Shown: positions 1 through 8,900 of the stretch, one piece after another | How the letters are laid out: each line of letters begins with the position of its first letter | How positions within the stretch are numbered: the stretch's first letter is position 1 | Assembly: GCA_964602455.1 (NCBI GenBank) | Contig: CAZRRG010000001.1 | Span: 9,113 to 73,112, forward strand | Direction of reading: 5' to 3' | Length of the DNA: 64,000 nt | Origin: JBBDIP01 sp964602455 | GTDB taxonomy: Bacteria > Bacillota > Sulfobacillia > Fermentithermobacillales > Fermentithermobacillaceae | Program-made: the position numbers and the translations under genes | Notes under the pieces: model-generated | Seen by the model: the letters and a program-made list of their open reading frames with translations, nothing else | The model's database searches: none | What the model was told of the DNA's origin: nothing

Positions 1-237
1 GCCTACCTCGGCCAACTGCATGATGGCCAGGGAGGTGAACGACTTGGTTACCGACGCAACGCCAAAGATGGTCTCCGGCGTAACCGGAAGGCCGTGCTCC
101 TTGTCGCGATAGCCGAACCCCTTCTTGTAGATAACCTCGCCCCGGTCGACGACGCTCACGGCGACGCCGGGGATCTTGTACTCGGCCATCATGCTCCGTA
201 CAAACTCTTCATACTCCTTTGCAGGGAAGCTCCTCAC
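1..237 (-). CDS. Beta-lactamase-family (class C fold) serine hydrolase, N-terminal fragment
   Basis: Only the first 79 codons are inside the window; the gene continues past base 1. Reading down from a GTG at 237, the product has an opening typical of AmpC/EstB/D-aminopeptidase-type hydrolases (IPGVAVSVVDRGEV, then a YKKGFGYRD stretch) and the catalytic SxxK motif as S62-V-T-K65 in GVASVTKSF. The start is supported by an AGGAGGAG ribosome site at about 243-251. It lies 51 bases after an N-acyl-D-amino-acid deacylase gene on the same strand, so a D-peptide or D-amino acid related role (D-aminopeptidase or D-carboxypeptidase) is a reasonable inference. The fold assignment is firm; the substrate is not, because the YxN and C-terminal motifs lie outside the window. 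Confidence 0.85.
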   Translation of the reverse strand, partial: MRSFPAKEYEEFVRSMMAEYKIPGVAVSVVDRGEVIYKKGFGYRDKEHGLPVTPETIFGVASVTKSFTSLAIMQLAEVG

Positions 238-288
238 AGTCTCTCCTCCTCATCTTGTTGACACATCGCCAGAAGCTCCGCGGTAACG

Positions 289-1881
289 CTACGGCCGCGC
301 ACCTTGCATTCTCAGAACCTGTCCTGCTTTCTCGCCGGTGTTGTGACCGCTCTCGACCGTTACCCGGCCGTTCACGATAACCGTGCTTACTCCCTCCGCG
401 TACTGGAAGGGGTCCACGTAGGTGGCGCGGTCCGCCACGGTCTCGGGATCGAACACCACGATGTCGGCCTTCATCCCCGGCCGGAGCAGTCCCCTGTCCC
501 ACAGGCGGAGCTTGCGCGAAGGCATGGCGGTCATCTTGCGGATCGCCTCTTCAAGGGAGATTACGCCCTTGTCCCTGGCATAATGACCCAGGACGCGGGC
601 AAACGTGCCGTAGGATCTGGGGTGAGGCTTGCCTACGGAGAGGGGTCCATCCACAGCGGATGAACTGGAGTCGGAGCCCACCATTCCGGCGGGATGCCGC
701 ATGATTCTCTCCAGGTCCTCGTCGCCAATGTTGAAGAAGACGATGTTGACCAGGCCGCCGTTGTCCAGCAGAAGGTCGAAGCAGGCGTGGAAGCCGTCCT
801 TGCCCTGCGCCGCCCCGATCTCGGCTATCGACTTGCCTATCCATTCGGGTTCGCGGCAGTTTGTGATCAGGATCTTGTCCCAGCCCACGCCCTTAAGGAG
901 GCTGAACCAGCCATCGACTCCATCTTCCATGTCCTTGCGCATTCTGGCCCGAGTGTCACGGTCCTTGAGCCGCTCCAAGAACTTCTCGCGGCCGCCGGAC
1001 TGGGCCCAGGGGGGCAAAGTGGCCGCCAGCCCGGTGGCTGACGCCGTGTACGGGTACTGGTCGAAGGTGACTTCGAGACCTTCGGCGCGGGCCTCGTCTA
1101 TCATGCGGAGGACGTCGACAGACTTGCCCCACATGTGGCTGCCCATGGCCTTGAGGTGGGCGATCTGGACCGGGGCGCCCGACTGCCGTCCGATCTCGAT
1201 GGCTTCGGCGATGGCGTCCAGAAGCGTGTCGTTCTCGCCACGGATGTGGGTAAAGTAAAGGCCGCCGTATCCGGCGGCCACTTTGGCAAGAGCCACGATC
1301 TCGGTAGTGTCTCCGTAGCAGCCAGGAGTATAGATGAGGCCGGTGGAAATGCCAAAGCAGCCGTCCTCCATGGCCTGCCTGACGAGGTTTGCCATCTCCT
1401 CCAGCTGGGCCCCGCTGGGTTTGTCGCTGTTGTACCCCATAACGGCGTTCCGGACGGTGCCGTGTCCAACCAGAGGGACAACGTTCATGCTCGTGCCTGC
1501 CTTCTCCACACAAGCGAGATACTCGGCGTAGGTCTTCCACCGCCACGGGAATCCGGCCGGCAACTGGCGCTTAAGCTGCTCGTCGCTCCCAACAGGCGCG
1601 GCCGAGGTCCCGCAGTTGCCGATGACCGCGGTAGTCACTCCCTGCCGGATATGGCTCTCTCCCCGGGAGTCGATGAGCAGTGAAGTGTCTGAATGGGTGT
1701 GGATGTCGATGAACCCGGGCGCCACCGCCATCCCGTTCGCGTCGATGACCTTTTCCGCCTTGCATCCTGAAAGGTCTCCAATAGCCGCAATGCGATCGCC
1801 TGTGACGCCAATGTCCCCGGCAAACCAGGGATTCCCGGTGCCGTCGTAAACTCTGCCTCGGCGAATAACCAGTGAGTACAT
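289..1881 (-). CDS. N-acyl-D-amino-acid deacylase (D-aminoacylase), amidohydrolase superfamily
   Basis: 530 residues, the usual length for this family. It hydrolyses N-acyl-D-amino acids to the free D-amino acid and a carboxylate in the cytoplasm. Visible signs are the N-terminal beta-strand opening VIRRGRVYDGTGNPW, the metal-binding HTHSD at residues 61-65, the family-specific IGNCGTSAAP (87-96) with Cys90 as the usual cysteine metal ligand, later histidines in FTHIRGEND and QIAHLKAMGSH, and the C-terminal SDSSSS...HPRSYGTFARVLG block that carries the catalytic Asp. The ATG is preceded by GAGGAG at good distance. It is followed after 51 bases by a serine hydrolase, which suggests a small D-amino acid salvage operon. 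Exact acyl and side-chain specificity cannot be read from sequence. Confidence 0.92.
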   Translation of the reverse strand: MYSLVIRRGRVYDGTGNPWFAGDIGVTGDRIAAIGDLSGCKAEKVIDANGMAVAPGFIDIHTHSDTSLLIDSRGESHIRQGVTTAVIGNCGTSAAPVGSDEQLKRQLPAGFPWRWKTYAEYLACVEKAGTSMNVVPLVGHGTVRNAVMGYNSDKPSGAQLEEMANLVRQAMEDGCFGISTGLIYTPGCYGDTTEIVALAKVAAGYGGLYFTHIRGENDTLLDAIAEAIEIGRQSGAPVQIAHLKAMGSHMWGKSVDVLRMIDEARAEGLEVTFDQYPYTASATGLAATLPPWAQSGGREKFLERLKDRDTRARMRKDMEDGVDGWFSLLKGVGWDKILITNCREPEWIGKSIAEIGAAQGKDGFHACFDLLLDNGGLVNIVFFNIGDEDLERIMRHPAGMVGSDSSSSAVDGPLSVGKPHPRSYGTFARVLGHYARDKGVISLEEAIRKMTAMPSRKLRLWDRGLLRPGMKADIVVFDPETVADRATYVDPFQYAEGVSTVIVNGRVTVESGHNTGEKAGQVLRMQGARP

Positions 1882-1944
1882 GATTCATCTCCTCGGCGCT
1901 CTTGAGTAGTGGAGACTTCTACCGGGCGAAATTCGGTTCCTGCG

Positions 1945-4263
1945 TTACCTGTTGTCGAAGAGATACGCGGAGTAGTTGACGATCCTGCGGAGCGAAAGGC
2001 GTCTCAGTTCAAAGGCGGCGATGTCCCGGAAAAGGGACGCCGGCTTGGAGTTTACCTCGATAAGGCGGGGACGGCCGTGAACATCTATGCCAAGGTCCAC
2101 CGACATCTCGCCGCCCCTCCCGGAACCGGCCTCCAGGACAGGGGGGATGCGCCGAGCGATCTCCCTCACCTCATCCTTGATGGCAGCCACGCGGCCGGGG
2201 AAGAGCCGGCCCAGCATATCGTCAACCCGCACGTGGAGCTCTTCTCTTGGGATGATGAATCCACCGGCCGAGGGATGCAGCCGACAGACCATACCGGTGC
2301 GAAGCCACTTGCCGGCCCCGCCCTTCTGGCAGATGACCCTGACCTCAAACACATCGCCGAGTTCCGGAGCTCGGGCAAGATCGATGCCGTCCTGGGCGAT
2401 GTACTGGCCGGCGCCGCCTCCGGCCACAAGTATCTCGTGGAGCATGTCCAGCAGCTGTTGCCGACCGGCTGTATTGGACTCGGGGGCGCCGGCCTGCTGA
2501 CCAGGTTGAACACTTCGCCGGGTTACTCGGTACCTTCCCCCGTCCATGTTCTCGATGAGGATGATGCCTTTCGATCCGGTCCCACCGCGGAGTTTCAGGT
2601 AGGTGCGCTCTCGTTTCTCCGCAAACGCCGCCACGGCGTCAGGGTCTTCAGCCGTAATGGTCTCGGGCAGGTAGCGGGCGATGAACGGATCGCCGGAAAG
2701 GATGGTGTGGGCGGCGAACTTGTCCCTGCACGCTCGCACAAAGGAAAGCGAGTTCACGAACTGGACGTCCGGCCGCGCTTCCTGGTACTCACGCGCTACG
2801 TCCGGCGTCTGTCCGGAGGGCATCGCGTCCGGTATGTGCCGGTCGTAGACGACGTCGGGCGGAGGAACCGGCACCAGGGACCAGCCCCTGCGTTCCCGGT
2901 AAGTCCATCCCGTATCGGAAGACTGGGGCGGGTAGAAGACGTAGGCCGTAATGCCCCGCTCACCAGCGGCTTTGATCAGCTCCTTGAACCTATCGGTCTC
3001 TATCCCGAAACGCCGGGGGCCATCGACAAGCTTTGCCATGATGCCCAGGACAGGACGCGATCGGTGAGAGCCATAGGACGCATAGCCCAACCCCGGCGCC
3101 CACGGACTGCCGAATACTGGCGCCGCCGGGCTCTTCGCCAGCGGGTCAAGACCCGGGACCTTGCCCGCAAAGAACGCCTTGTCGCAGTTGTAGTAGGCTT
3201 TCTGCCAGAGGTACCGCTCTTTGGCGCTGCGTGCTGCAGGACCATCACTCGCCGCGCCGGTTGCGGCAGCCGTAGACCTCGAAACGCCTGCGGTCACGGC
3301 GCCGGCAGTCCCACCACAAAGCGATGCTGCCCTGTCGATGACCTCTCGCAGAGCATCAGTGTTCCACAGCAGCGACGGCGCCGTCACATACTCAAAGCCA
3401 TCCTCAATAGACCGGATGCTTCCTAGCAGCCCTTCCTGTGTCGAGTGCCGCTCCCTGTCTTCCCAGACCGGTGAGGCCATCATTGCCATGACCGCGACCG
3501 ACTCGTCCAGGCTTCTCACAAAGCTGGGGTCGGGGACGCCCTTGAAGATCAGGCGGGTCGAAAGGGGCATGTCCGGGAACGGCATCGGAGATGAGATCCA
3601 TGTAAAACCATCTGTCCCGGCGTCCTCGGGGGACTCGGGCTCGCCTTCAGGCGAAAAGCGCACAGTGTAGAACCACGGCTGGGGTTCGCCGGTATCTGGA
3701 TGGATGCGAAGGTACTCGACCTCAGCGCCTACGAAAGCCGGCATCCCTCCTGGCATGCTGTCGCTGGACACGCCACTTGTTGGCTTGCCGTCGCCATGCC
3801 ACGCATAGGCCTGCGCCGATTGGGGCTGTGGAATCCTCACATCCAGCACCCAAGGCCCGCCTTCGCCGTAGCCCAATTCAACTTCGGCCCGGTGAAGACC
3901 GAGGCAGTATGCAGCCCTGATCGTGAGATCGAAGTCTGAGCCGTCTCCAAACCGCCACGCGGGATAGCCTGCGGACGCAACCTCTCCGCCGTCCATCGCC
4001 GCGGTTGCCGAGTATCCTTCCACCTGAAACACACGGGTCTTGGTCACGGCGGGGTACTCCCTGAAGAATCCCCCGTCCCATGAACGGGACCGGACCTCCT
4101 TGAGGGACATCACCACAATGATTTCCTTTGGAGTCTCATAGATTACCGGGAATCGGGTGGCGGGTCCGGGCGTTATGACGCGCGGAGCCGGGATCAGGTT
4201 AAGCCGCAGCGTCCTCAGTAGGATTTCTCTCGAGATTGGGTTTCCTTCGTTGGTGGAGTCCAT
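1945..4263 (-). CDS. Fusion protein: amidoligase-like N-terminal half plus YheC/YheD-type ATP-grasp domain
   Basis: 772 residues from the ATG at 4263, which has AGGTGG 11 bases upstream; an in-frame GTG at 4278, fused to the preceding stop, lacks a ribosome site. The C-terminal half (about residues 405-772) is a YheC/YheD spore-coat-associated ATP-grasp ligase: LGIMAKLVDG and RRFGIETDRFKEL open it, YLKLRGGTGSKGI is the nucleotide loop, and RPRLIEVNSKPA ends it. The N-terminal half (about 30-320) resembles the phage phiEco32-type COOH-NH2 ligase family in motif order: GAEVEY where GADPEF is usual, RLIFKGVP where a His-rich HIHF strand is usual, then DGFEYVTAPSLL where GGFEYRTLPSWL is usual. 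The catalytic-looking residues of that half are changed. A roughly 35-residue Ala/Gly/Thr linker joins the halves. The ATP-grasp call is firm; the N-terminal call is my inference from motifs. Confidence 0.8.
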   Translation of the reverse strand: MDSTNEGNPISREILLRTLRLNLIPAPRVITPGPATRFPVIYETPKEIIVVMSLKEVRSRSWDGGFFREYPAVTKTRVFQVEGYSATAAMDGGEVASAGYPAWRFGDGSDFDLTIRAAYCLGLHRAEVELGYGEGGPWVLDVRIPQPQSAQAYAWHGDGKPTSGVSSDSMPGGMPAFVGAEVEYLRIHPDTGEPQPWFYTVRFSPEGEPESPEDAGTDGFTWISSPMPFPDMPLSTRLIFKGVPDPSFVRSLDESVAVMAMMASPVWEDRERHSTQEGLLGSIRSIEDGFEYVTAPSLLWNTDALREVIDRAASLCGGTAGAVTAGVSRSTAAATGAASDGPAARSAKERYLWQKAYYNCDKAFFAGKVPGLDPLAKSPAAPVFGSPWAPGLGYASYGSHRSRPVLGIMAKLVDGPRRFGIETDRFKELIKAAGERGITAYVFYPPQSSDTGWTYRERRGWSLVPVPPPDVVYDRHIPDAMPSGQTPDVAREYQEARPDVQFVNSLSFVRACRDKFAAHTILSGDPFIARYLPETITAEDPDAVAAFAEKRERTYLKLRGGTGSKGIILIENMDGGRYRVTRRSVQPGQQAGAPESNTAGRQQLLDMLHEILVAGGGAGQYIAQDGIDLARAPELGDVFEVRVICQKGGAGKWLRTGMVCRLHPSAGGFIIPREELHVRVDDMLGRLFPGRVAAIKDEVREIARRIPPVLEAGSGRGGEMSVDLGIDVHGRPRLIEVNSKPASLFRDIAAFELRRLSLRRIVNYSAYLFDNR

Positions 4264-4278
4264 GCTATCGCCGGCCAC

Positions 4279-5265
4279 CTAGGTGTAGAAGACGACTACG
4301 TCGCCATCGGACAGCACGTGGTCGCGGGGAACCATCTGTCCCTCGAACACGCCTTTTCCCCAGACCCGGGCATACTTCAGCGTCTCGGCTATCTCCTTGT
4401 GGATCTCTCGAGCGGCCTCGAGCACGGTGGTCCCCGCAGGGAGCACGAACGGGGCCGTGTAGTCGACCTTCTTCCCAGGCGGGCGCGTGTACACGCGGAT
4501 CTTGCCCAGGAGGTCGAAGAACAGCGCCGCCTTCAGCTGCTCCAGTCCCTCGCCGGTCGCTGCTGAGACAGGCACGATCTCCATCTTGTCTCCCAGGATT
4601 TCCTTCAGAAGCTCGATCCTCTCGGCTGCGCCGGGCATATCGGCCTTTGTCGCCGCGCACAAGGCTCTCTTCTCGTTGAACGCTCGGTCGCCCTGGTTCT
4701 TTACAATAACGTTGTTGGACTTCATGAACTCCAGGAGTTCCTCGGCCTCTGTTAGGACGTCGTCGTTTCCGGCATCGAGCACGATGAGCAGCGCGTCGGC
4801 GAGACGCAAGAGCGCCCATAGCCACGTCTGGCTGGTCTCCTCCGCCACGGGAGGTATATCCACCAGCTGGATCTGCACGTTCTCAAACTGCGCCATCCCG
4901 GGAAGAGGGACTCGGGTCGTGAAGGGATACTCCGCAACCAGAGGTTCGGCCCTGGTCATGACCTTGAGCAGAGACGACTTGCCGGAGTTGGGCGGACCGA
5001 CCAGGGCTACCTGTCCCGCGCCCTCCTTGTCGATCCTGAATAGTTCCTTTCGCTTGGCGCCCTTTCCCCCGCTCCGCATGCCTTCGCGGATCTTGGCCAT
5101 GCGCCGCTTTATATCGCCCTGCATCTTCTCGGTCCCCTTGTGCTTGGGGATCGTCTGCATCATCTCTTCCAGGGCGGCTAGTTTCTCTTCGTCGGTGATC
5201 GCCTGCCTGAAACGCTCTTCCGCGGCAAGGTACTGCGGGCCTAAGTTTGCGGGCAAGGCGTTCAC
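4279..5265 (-). CDS. TGS-domain GTPase of the Obg/DRG type
   Basis: 328 residues. An N-terminal basic helical stretch (about 10-80) is followed by a G domain with P-loop GPPNSGKS (90-97), a switch I region YPFTT (113-117), a G3 position reading VDIPPV (135-140) and a G4-like ATKADMP. The last 70 residues form a TGS domain (RVYTRPPGKK through GDVVVFYT). This arrangement matches DRG/Obg-related GTPases that bind ribosomes or other RNA partners. The G3 element lacks the usual DxxG glycine, having proline instead. Its stop codon abuts the next gene (the amidoligase/ATP-grasp fusion), so the two are translationally linked. GTG start with a weak ribosome site. The cellular role is unknown; the family call is firm. 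Confidence 0.85.
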   Translation of the reverse strand: MNALPANLGPQYLAAEERFRQAITDEEKLAALEEMMQTIPKHKGTEKMQGDIKRRMAKIREGMRSGGKGAKRKELFRIDKEGAGQVALVGPPNSGKSSLLKVMTRAEPLVAEYPFTTRVPLPGMAQFENVQIQLVDIPPVAEETSQTWLWALLRLADALLIVLDAGNDDVLTEAEELLEFMKSNNVIVKNQGDRAFNEKRALCAATKADMPGAAERIELLKEILGDKMEIVPVSAATGEGLEQLKAALFFDLLGKIRVYTRPPGKKVDYTAPFVLPAGTTVLEAAREIHKEIAETLKYARVWGKGVFEGQMVPRDHVLSDGDVVVFYT

Positions 5266-5488
5266 CTACCTCGTGTGGAGTTATGAAGCATGAGTCACGC
5301 TCGCTAATAATGTACGGGATTGTCCGCCGGTCTGGCAACCGGGCAGTTGGCGCGGGGGATGCAGCCTCGGTGTCCACAGCAGGCACCGTGCCTTGTGAAG
5401 GTACCGCACCCTGCTCCTGAGCATGCGGTAACCTCCCAGGCGGGTTGACATAAAATGTTGCGACTATCTCCTGGAAGGAGGTCTGGAC

Positions 5489-5596
5489 ATGGCTGGCGTC
5501 GGTGGCAGGGGAGGATGTGGCGGCGGTTTCAACTGGTGGTGGATCATCTTCCTCATCCTCATCTTCTGCATCTGCATCCCCTGGTGGTGCTTGTAG
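5489..5596 (+). CDS. 35-residue single-pass membrane peptide, Gly/Cys/Trp-rich, YjcZ-like
   Basis: A very short gene with strong translation signals: GGAAGGAGG at 5473-5481, ATG at 5489, TAG at 5594-5596, and a strong intrinsic terminator 18 bases later. The product has a Gly/Cys-rich head (residues 1-15), then a hydrophobic segment rich in Ile, Leu, Phe, Trp and Cys (16-35). The pattern of a glycine-rich head and one membrane helix resembles small sporulation/spore-coat membrane peptides such as the YjcZ/SscA group, which fits a spore former, but similarity is by composition only. It is divergent from the GTPase gene at 5265. A TTGACA at 5445-5450 could be a promoter element; I could not find a well-spaced partner. 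Confidence 0.65.
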   Translation: MAGVGGRGGCGGGFNWWWIIFLILIFCICIPWWCL

Positions 5597-5613
5597 TTAC
5601 CGTCTAGGGCACC

Positions 5614-5647
5614 GCGGGGACAGCGTGCCTGTCCCCGCTGCTTTTTT
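5614..5647 (+). terminator. Intrinsic terminator of the small membrane peptide gene
   Basis: A perfect 10-bp stem (GCGGGGACAG at 5614-5623 with CTGTCCCCGC at 5629-5638), loop of five bases, then TGC and six T residues. Confidence 0.9.
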
Positions 5648-5674
5648 GGGCATCATAGTGCCAGGGGCGGTGCA

Positions 5675-5971
5675 ATGGGTCAGAGATACCAGGCTATCGC
5701 GTCATTCGTGGAAAAGGGTCCGGCAGTAGTGAACCTGGTTCTCGGAGATGGGCTTGAGGCCAGTTTCACGGTTGAACAGGTATCTCCCCCGTCACCTGCG
5801 CCGCCCCACGCGCCCTTCTCCAGCTTCGTCCTGGTGGGACCGTGCGGTACCAGGATGGCCCTGGACGAAGAGCAGATCGCCCACGTCCAGCCCGACGGAC
5901 CGCAGGAAGGCACCAGCCTCTACATCAGCCTGGACAACGGCGTCTCCCTAACTCTTACAAGAGGACTCTAG
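5675..5971 (+). CDS. Hypothetical small soluble protein (98 residues)
   Basis: I do not recognise this protein. It starts at ATG 5675 with an AGGGGCGG-like site upstream and encodes 98 residues with alternating hydrophobic beta-type patterns (VVNLVLGDGLEASFTV, SLYISLDNGVSLTLTRG) split by a proline-rich segment at about 37-46. It has no signal peptide or membrane segment. It follows the terminator of the 35-residue membrane peptide and converges on addA, with 19 bases between the two stop codons. Base composition and codon use look like neighbouring real genes, and the opposite strand has only a weaker ORF, so I favour it as genuine. Confidence 0.6.
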   Translation: MGQRYQAIASFVEKGPAVVNLVLGDGLEASFTVEQVSPPSPAPPHAPFSSFVLVGPCGTRMALDEEQIAHVQPDGPQEGTSLYISLDNGVSLTLTRGL

Positions 5972-5990
5972 CCGGTTATCAAGCCAGGTC

Positions 5991-8900
5991 CTACGAGAGG
6001 ACTCCCGCCAGGCTCCGGGCAGCAAGGTACTCGCGCCACTTGGCCTCCATGACCCGACCGTGAGTAAGGAACGCGATGGACGCCGACCTCACCGGCTTCT
6101 TCAGGATCTTTTCAGCTGCCAGGGCGTATAGGGCGATCTGGGGCAGGTAAGAGTTAAACCTTGCGCCCAACGCGGATTCCGGGAGGTCGTCGGTCTTGTA
6201 GTCCAGCAGCGCCAGGGTTTCGCCCTCATCCACCAGCACGTCAATAACTCCCTGTACAACTACGAAATCTAAGTCGTCGAACCGGTTCTGGGTTAGCCCG
6301 TCTTCACCGTAGGCGCCAAGGCCAACCTCCGGCACTATGCCGGCAAACGCCGTCGCCGGCAGCTTCAGTGTGAAGGGGACTTCGCGGAGCACCCTTCCTG
6401 GGGACTCGACGAGCGCCTTCCCGGCTTCAGTACCGAAGAAGTCAGCTATGCTCCGGATGTCGCGCTCGTCTAGCCCCGGAGCTTGTATCAGCCCCGAGTC
6501 CAGGAGCCGCTCTGCCTCTCGAGCGATGCCCTCCAGACTTGCGGCTTCCGAGAGCAGCATCCTGGAGAGGAGAGCGTGAACCGCGATGCCGCGCTCCGCG
6601 CCTGTAAGTCGCCCGCGCGATCCGGAGTCCCACAGCCGCCTGGCGTCTTCCTCTTCGTCCTCCAGGCGCTTGCGGATCTCGCCGACGCTCATCTTGGCGA
6701 ACATCCTGGTCATGGAACCGTAAGGATATCGCCACTCCAGCCTGCGCTTTACCTGCTCGAAGACCTCGGGATTGAGGTTCGCCGGGGCCTTCAGCTCCCG
6801 CACATCCCGCCATAGCAGGGACTCACTCGCCGGGGTCCTGGGCCTGGGCGGCGGGACCGGGTCGGTACCGGCTGTCCCCCAGACCCGGGCGTCGACCGGA
6901 CACGCGTCCTGTGAGCCGAACACCGCAGGACAAATCCAATCCAAGTATGTGATGGCTGACGCAGGGTCGTGCTGTTCCCACCTGTGGAAGCGCTTCTCCA
7001 GCTCTCTGACTGACCCGACCATAACCAGTTTCTCTTTCGCCCTGGTGAGCGCCACATACAGCACCCGCATTTCCTCGGCAAGGTTCTCATCCTTTATCTT
7101 GATGGAGATGGCTTGATGAGGTCCGGTCGGGTACTTGACCCGCTTCTCGAGGTCGCAGTACTCAACGCCGATCCCGAGATCGCGGTGATAGAGGATATCC
7201 TGCCTCGAGTCCTCCAGGTTGAACTGCTTCCCCATGTCGATCACGAAGACCACTGGGAACTCCAGACCCTTAGCCTTGTGAATCGACATGACGCGGACCA
7301 CGTCCTCGTGCTCTCCCAGAGCGCGAGCGGTGCCCAAGTCACCTTTCCTATCCTGCAGTTTCTCGATGAAGCGGAGGAACCGGAAGAGGCCGTGCCGCCC
7401 ATAGGAGTCGAACTCCCTCGCCCGGTCGCAGAGGGCTCTTAAGTTGGCCTGGCGCTGGGCGCCGCCGGGCAAGCCGCCGACGTAGTCTTCGTACCCGGTC
7501 TCACGCAGGATCGTCCAGAGCACTTCCGCCAGCGGACGCCTGCGAGCCAGCGTGCGCCACCTGTCGAGGCTGTCAAAGAACCGCCGCAGGACGCTTGCTA
7601 TCACGCCCCCGGTGGGCGACGAAGCGTAGGCCTTGACCGCGTCGTAGAAGTCGCCCTTCTTGTGGGCCGCGCGGATGGCCGCCAGGTCAGCCGGCGTAAG
7701 CCCGGCGACCGGAGATCTCAGGACCGCCGCCAGGGGAATGTCCTGCCTCGGGTTATCTATAACCTGGAGGAGCGCCATCGCTACCTCGACTTCTCTGGCC
7801 TGGAAGTAACCCGCGCCGGTGTCGGCGTACGCGGGGATGTCGCACCGGCCCAGCACTTCCAGGACGGCGTTGGCGCGGTCCTTGGTGGAACGCATCAGGA
7901 TAACGATGTCCTTGTAGGAGCATGGGCGGTAAGCTCCGGCGCGATGGTCCCACAGCATGAGCGGGTTTGCGGGATCGACCATGGCCGCGATCCGGTCCGC
8001 CACAACCAGGGCTTCCTTCTCCAACGCCTCGAACTCCTCTAGGCTGTCGGGGCCTCCGTTCTCTGCGCCGGCGGCAGCCGCATCGCTTCCGGGTACCTCG
8101 CGGCCCGCCGCCTCGCCGTCCGGAGCCTCTCGATCCACATTGTCCCGCTTGATATCCTGCCGCTCGATGAGGTGCAGCTCCGCCCGGTACTCGGCGCCCG
8201 AGGGTTCCGGATATGAGGCGCCCAGGCGCAACTCGTGATCTCCCCGGTAGTCGATCTCACCCACATCGCGCTTCATGAAGTCGCAGAACAGGAAGTTCAC
8301 CGCGTCCACCACTTCTCTGCGGCTCCTGAAGTTGTGGGTTAGGTCGATCCTCACGCCGACACATCCTTGCGGGACCTGTGCCGCCTCGGCTCCCGGCTCA
8401 GCACGCGAGAAACTCTCGAACTTCTCAAGGAAGATCCGCGGTTCGGCAAGCCTGAAGCGATAGATGCTCTGCTTGAGGTCGCCCACCATGAACCTGTTGC
8501 CCGGCCCGTCCTGGCTGCAGACGAGCGAGAGGATCCTTTCCTGCAGGGGGTTAGTGTCCTGGTACTCGTCGATGAGGACGGCGTCGAAACCCCGGCGGAT
8601 GTCCTGCGCGACCTGGCCGCCGTCCGACTCGAGCGCCATGAGACAGTAGCGTTCCAAGTCCGAGAAGTCCAGACCACCGCGGTCCAGTTTCTTCTCGGTG
8701 AACCGCCTGTCCAGGTCCCTCACCAATGAGACAAGCGTGCGGACAAAGGGAGCGGTCTCCCTCACTTCGCGGGCGAGGTCCTCGGCGGGCCTCGTGAAGG
8801 CGTAGCCTGAAACTTTCTTGAACAGGTCTTTGCCGGTATCCCTCAGCTCTTTGGCCTGGTCCTTCATGGCGGGATCGCATTCCTTGGCAACCCTGCCCAG

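Noticed and set aside
1909..3426. 505-residue plus-strand open frame
   Set aside because: Lies opposite the amidoligase/ATP-grasp gene; no domain is recognisable and the minus strand has a clear family match. High GC produces long shadows.
5445..5456. TTGACA directly followed by TAAAAT as a promoter
   Set aside because: The two elements touch with no spacer, so they cannot be -35 and -10 of one promoter.
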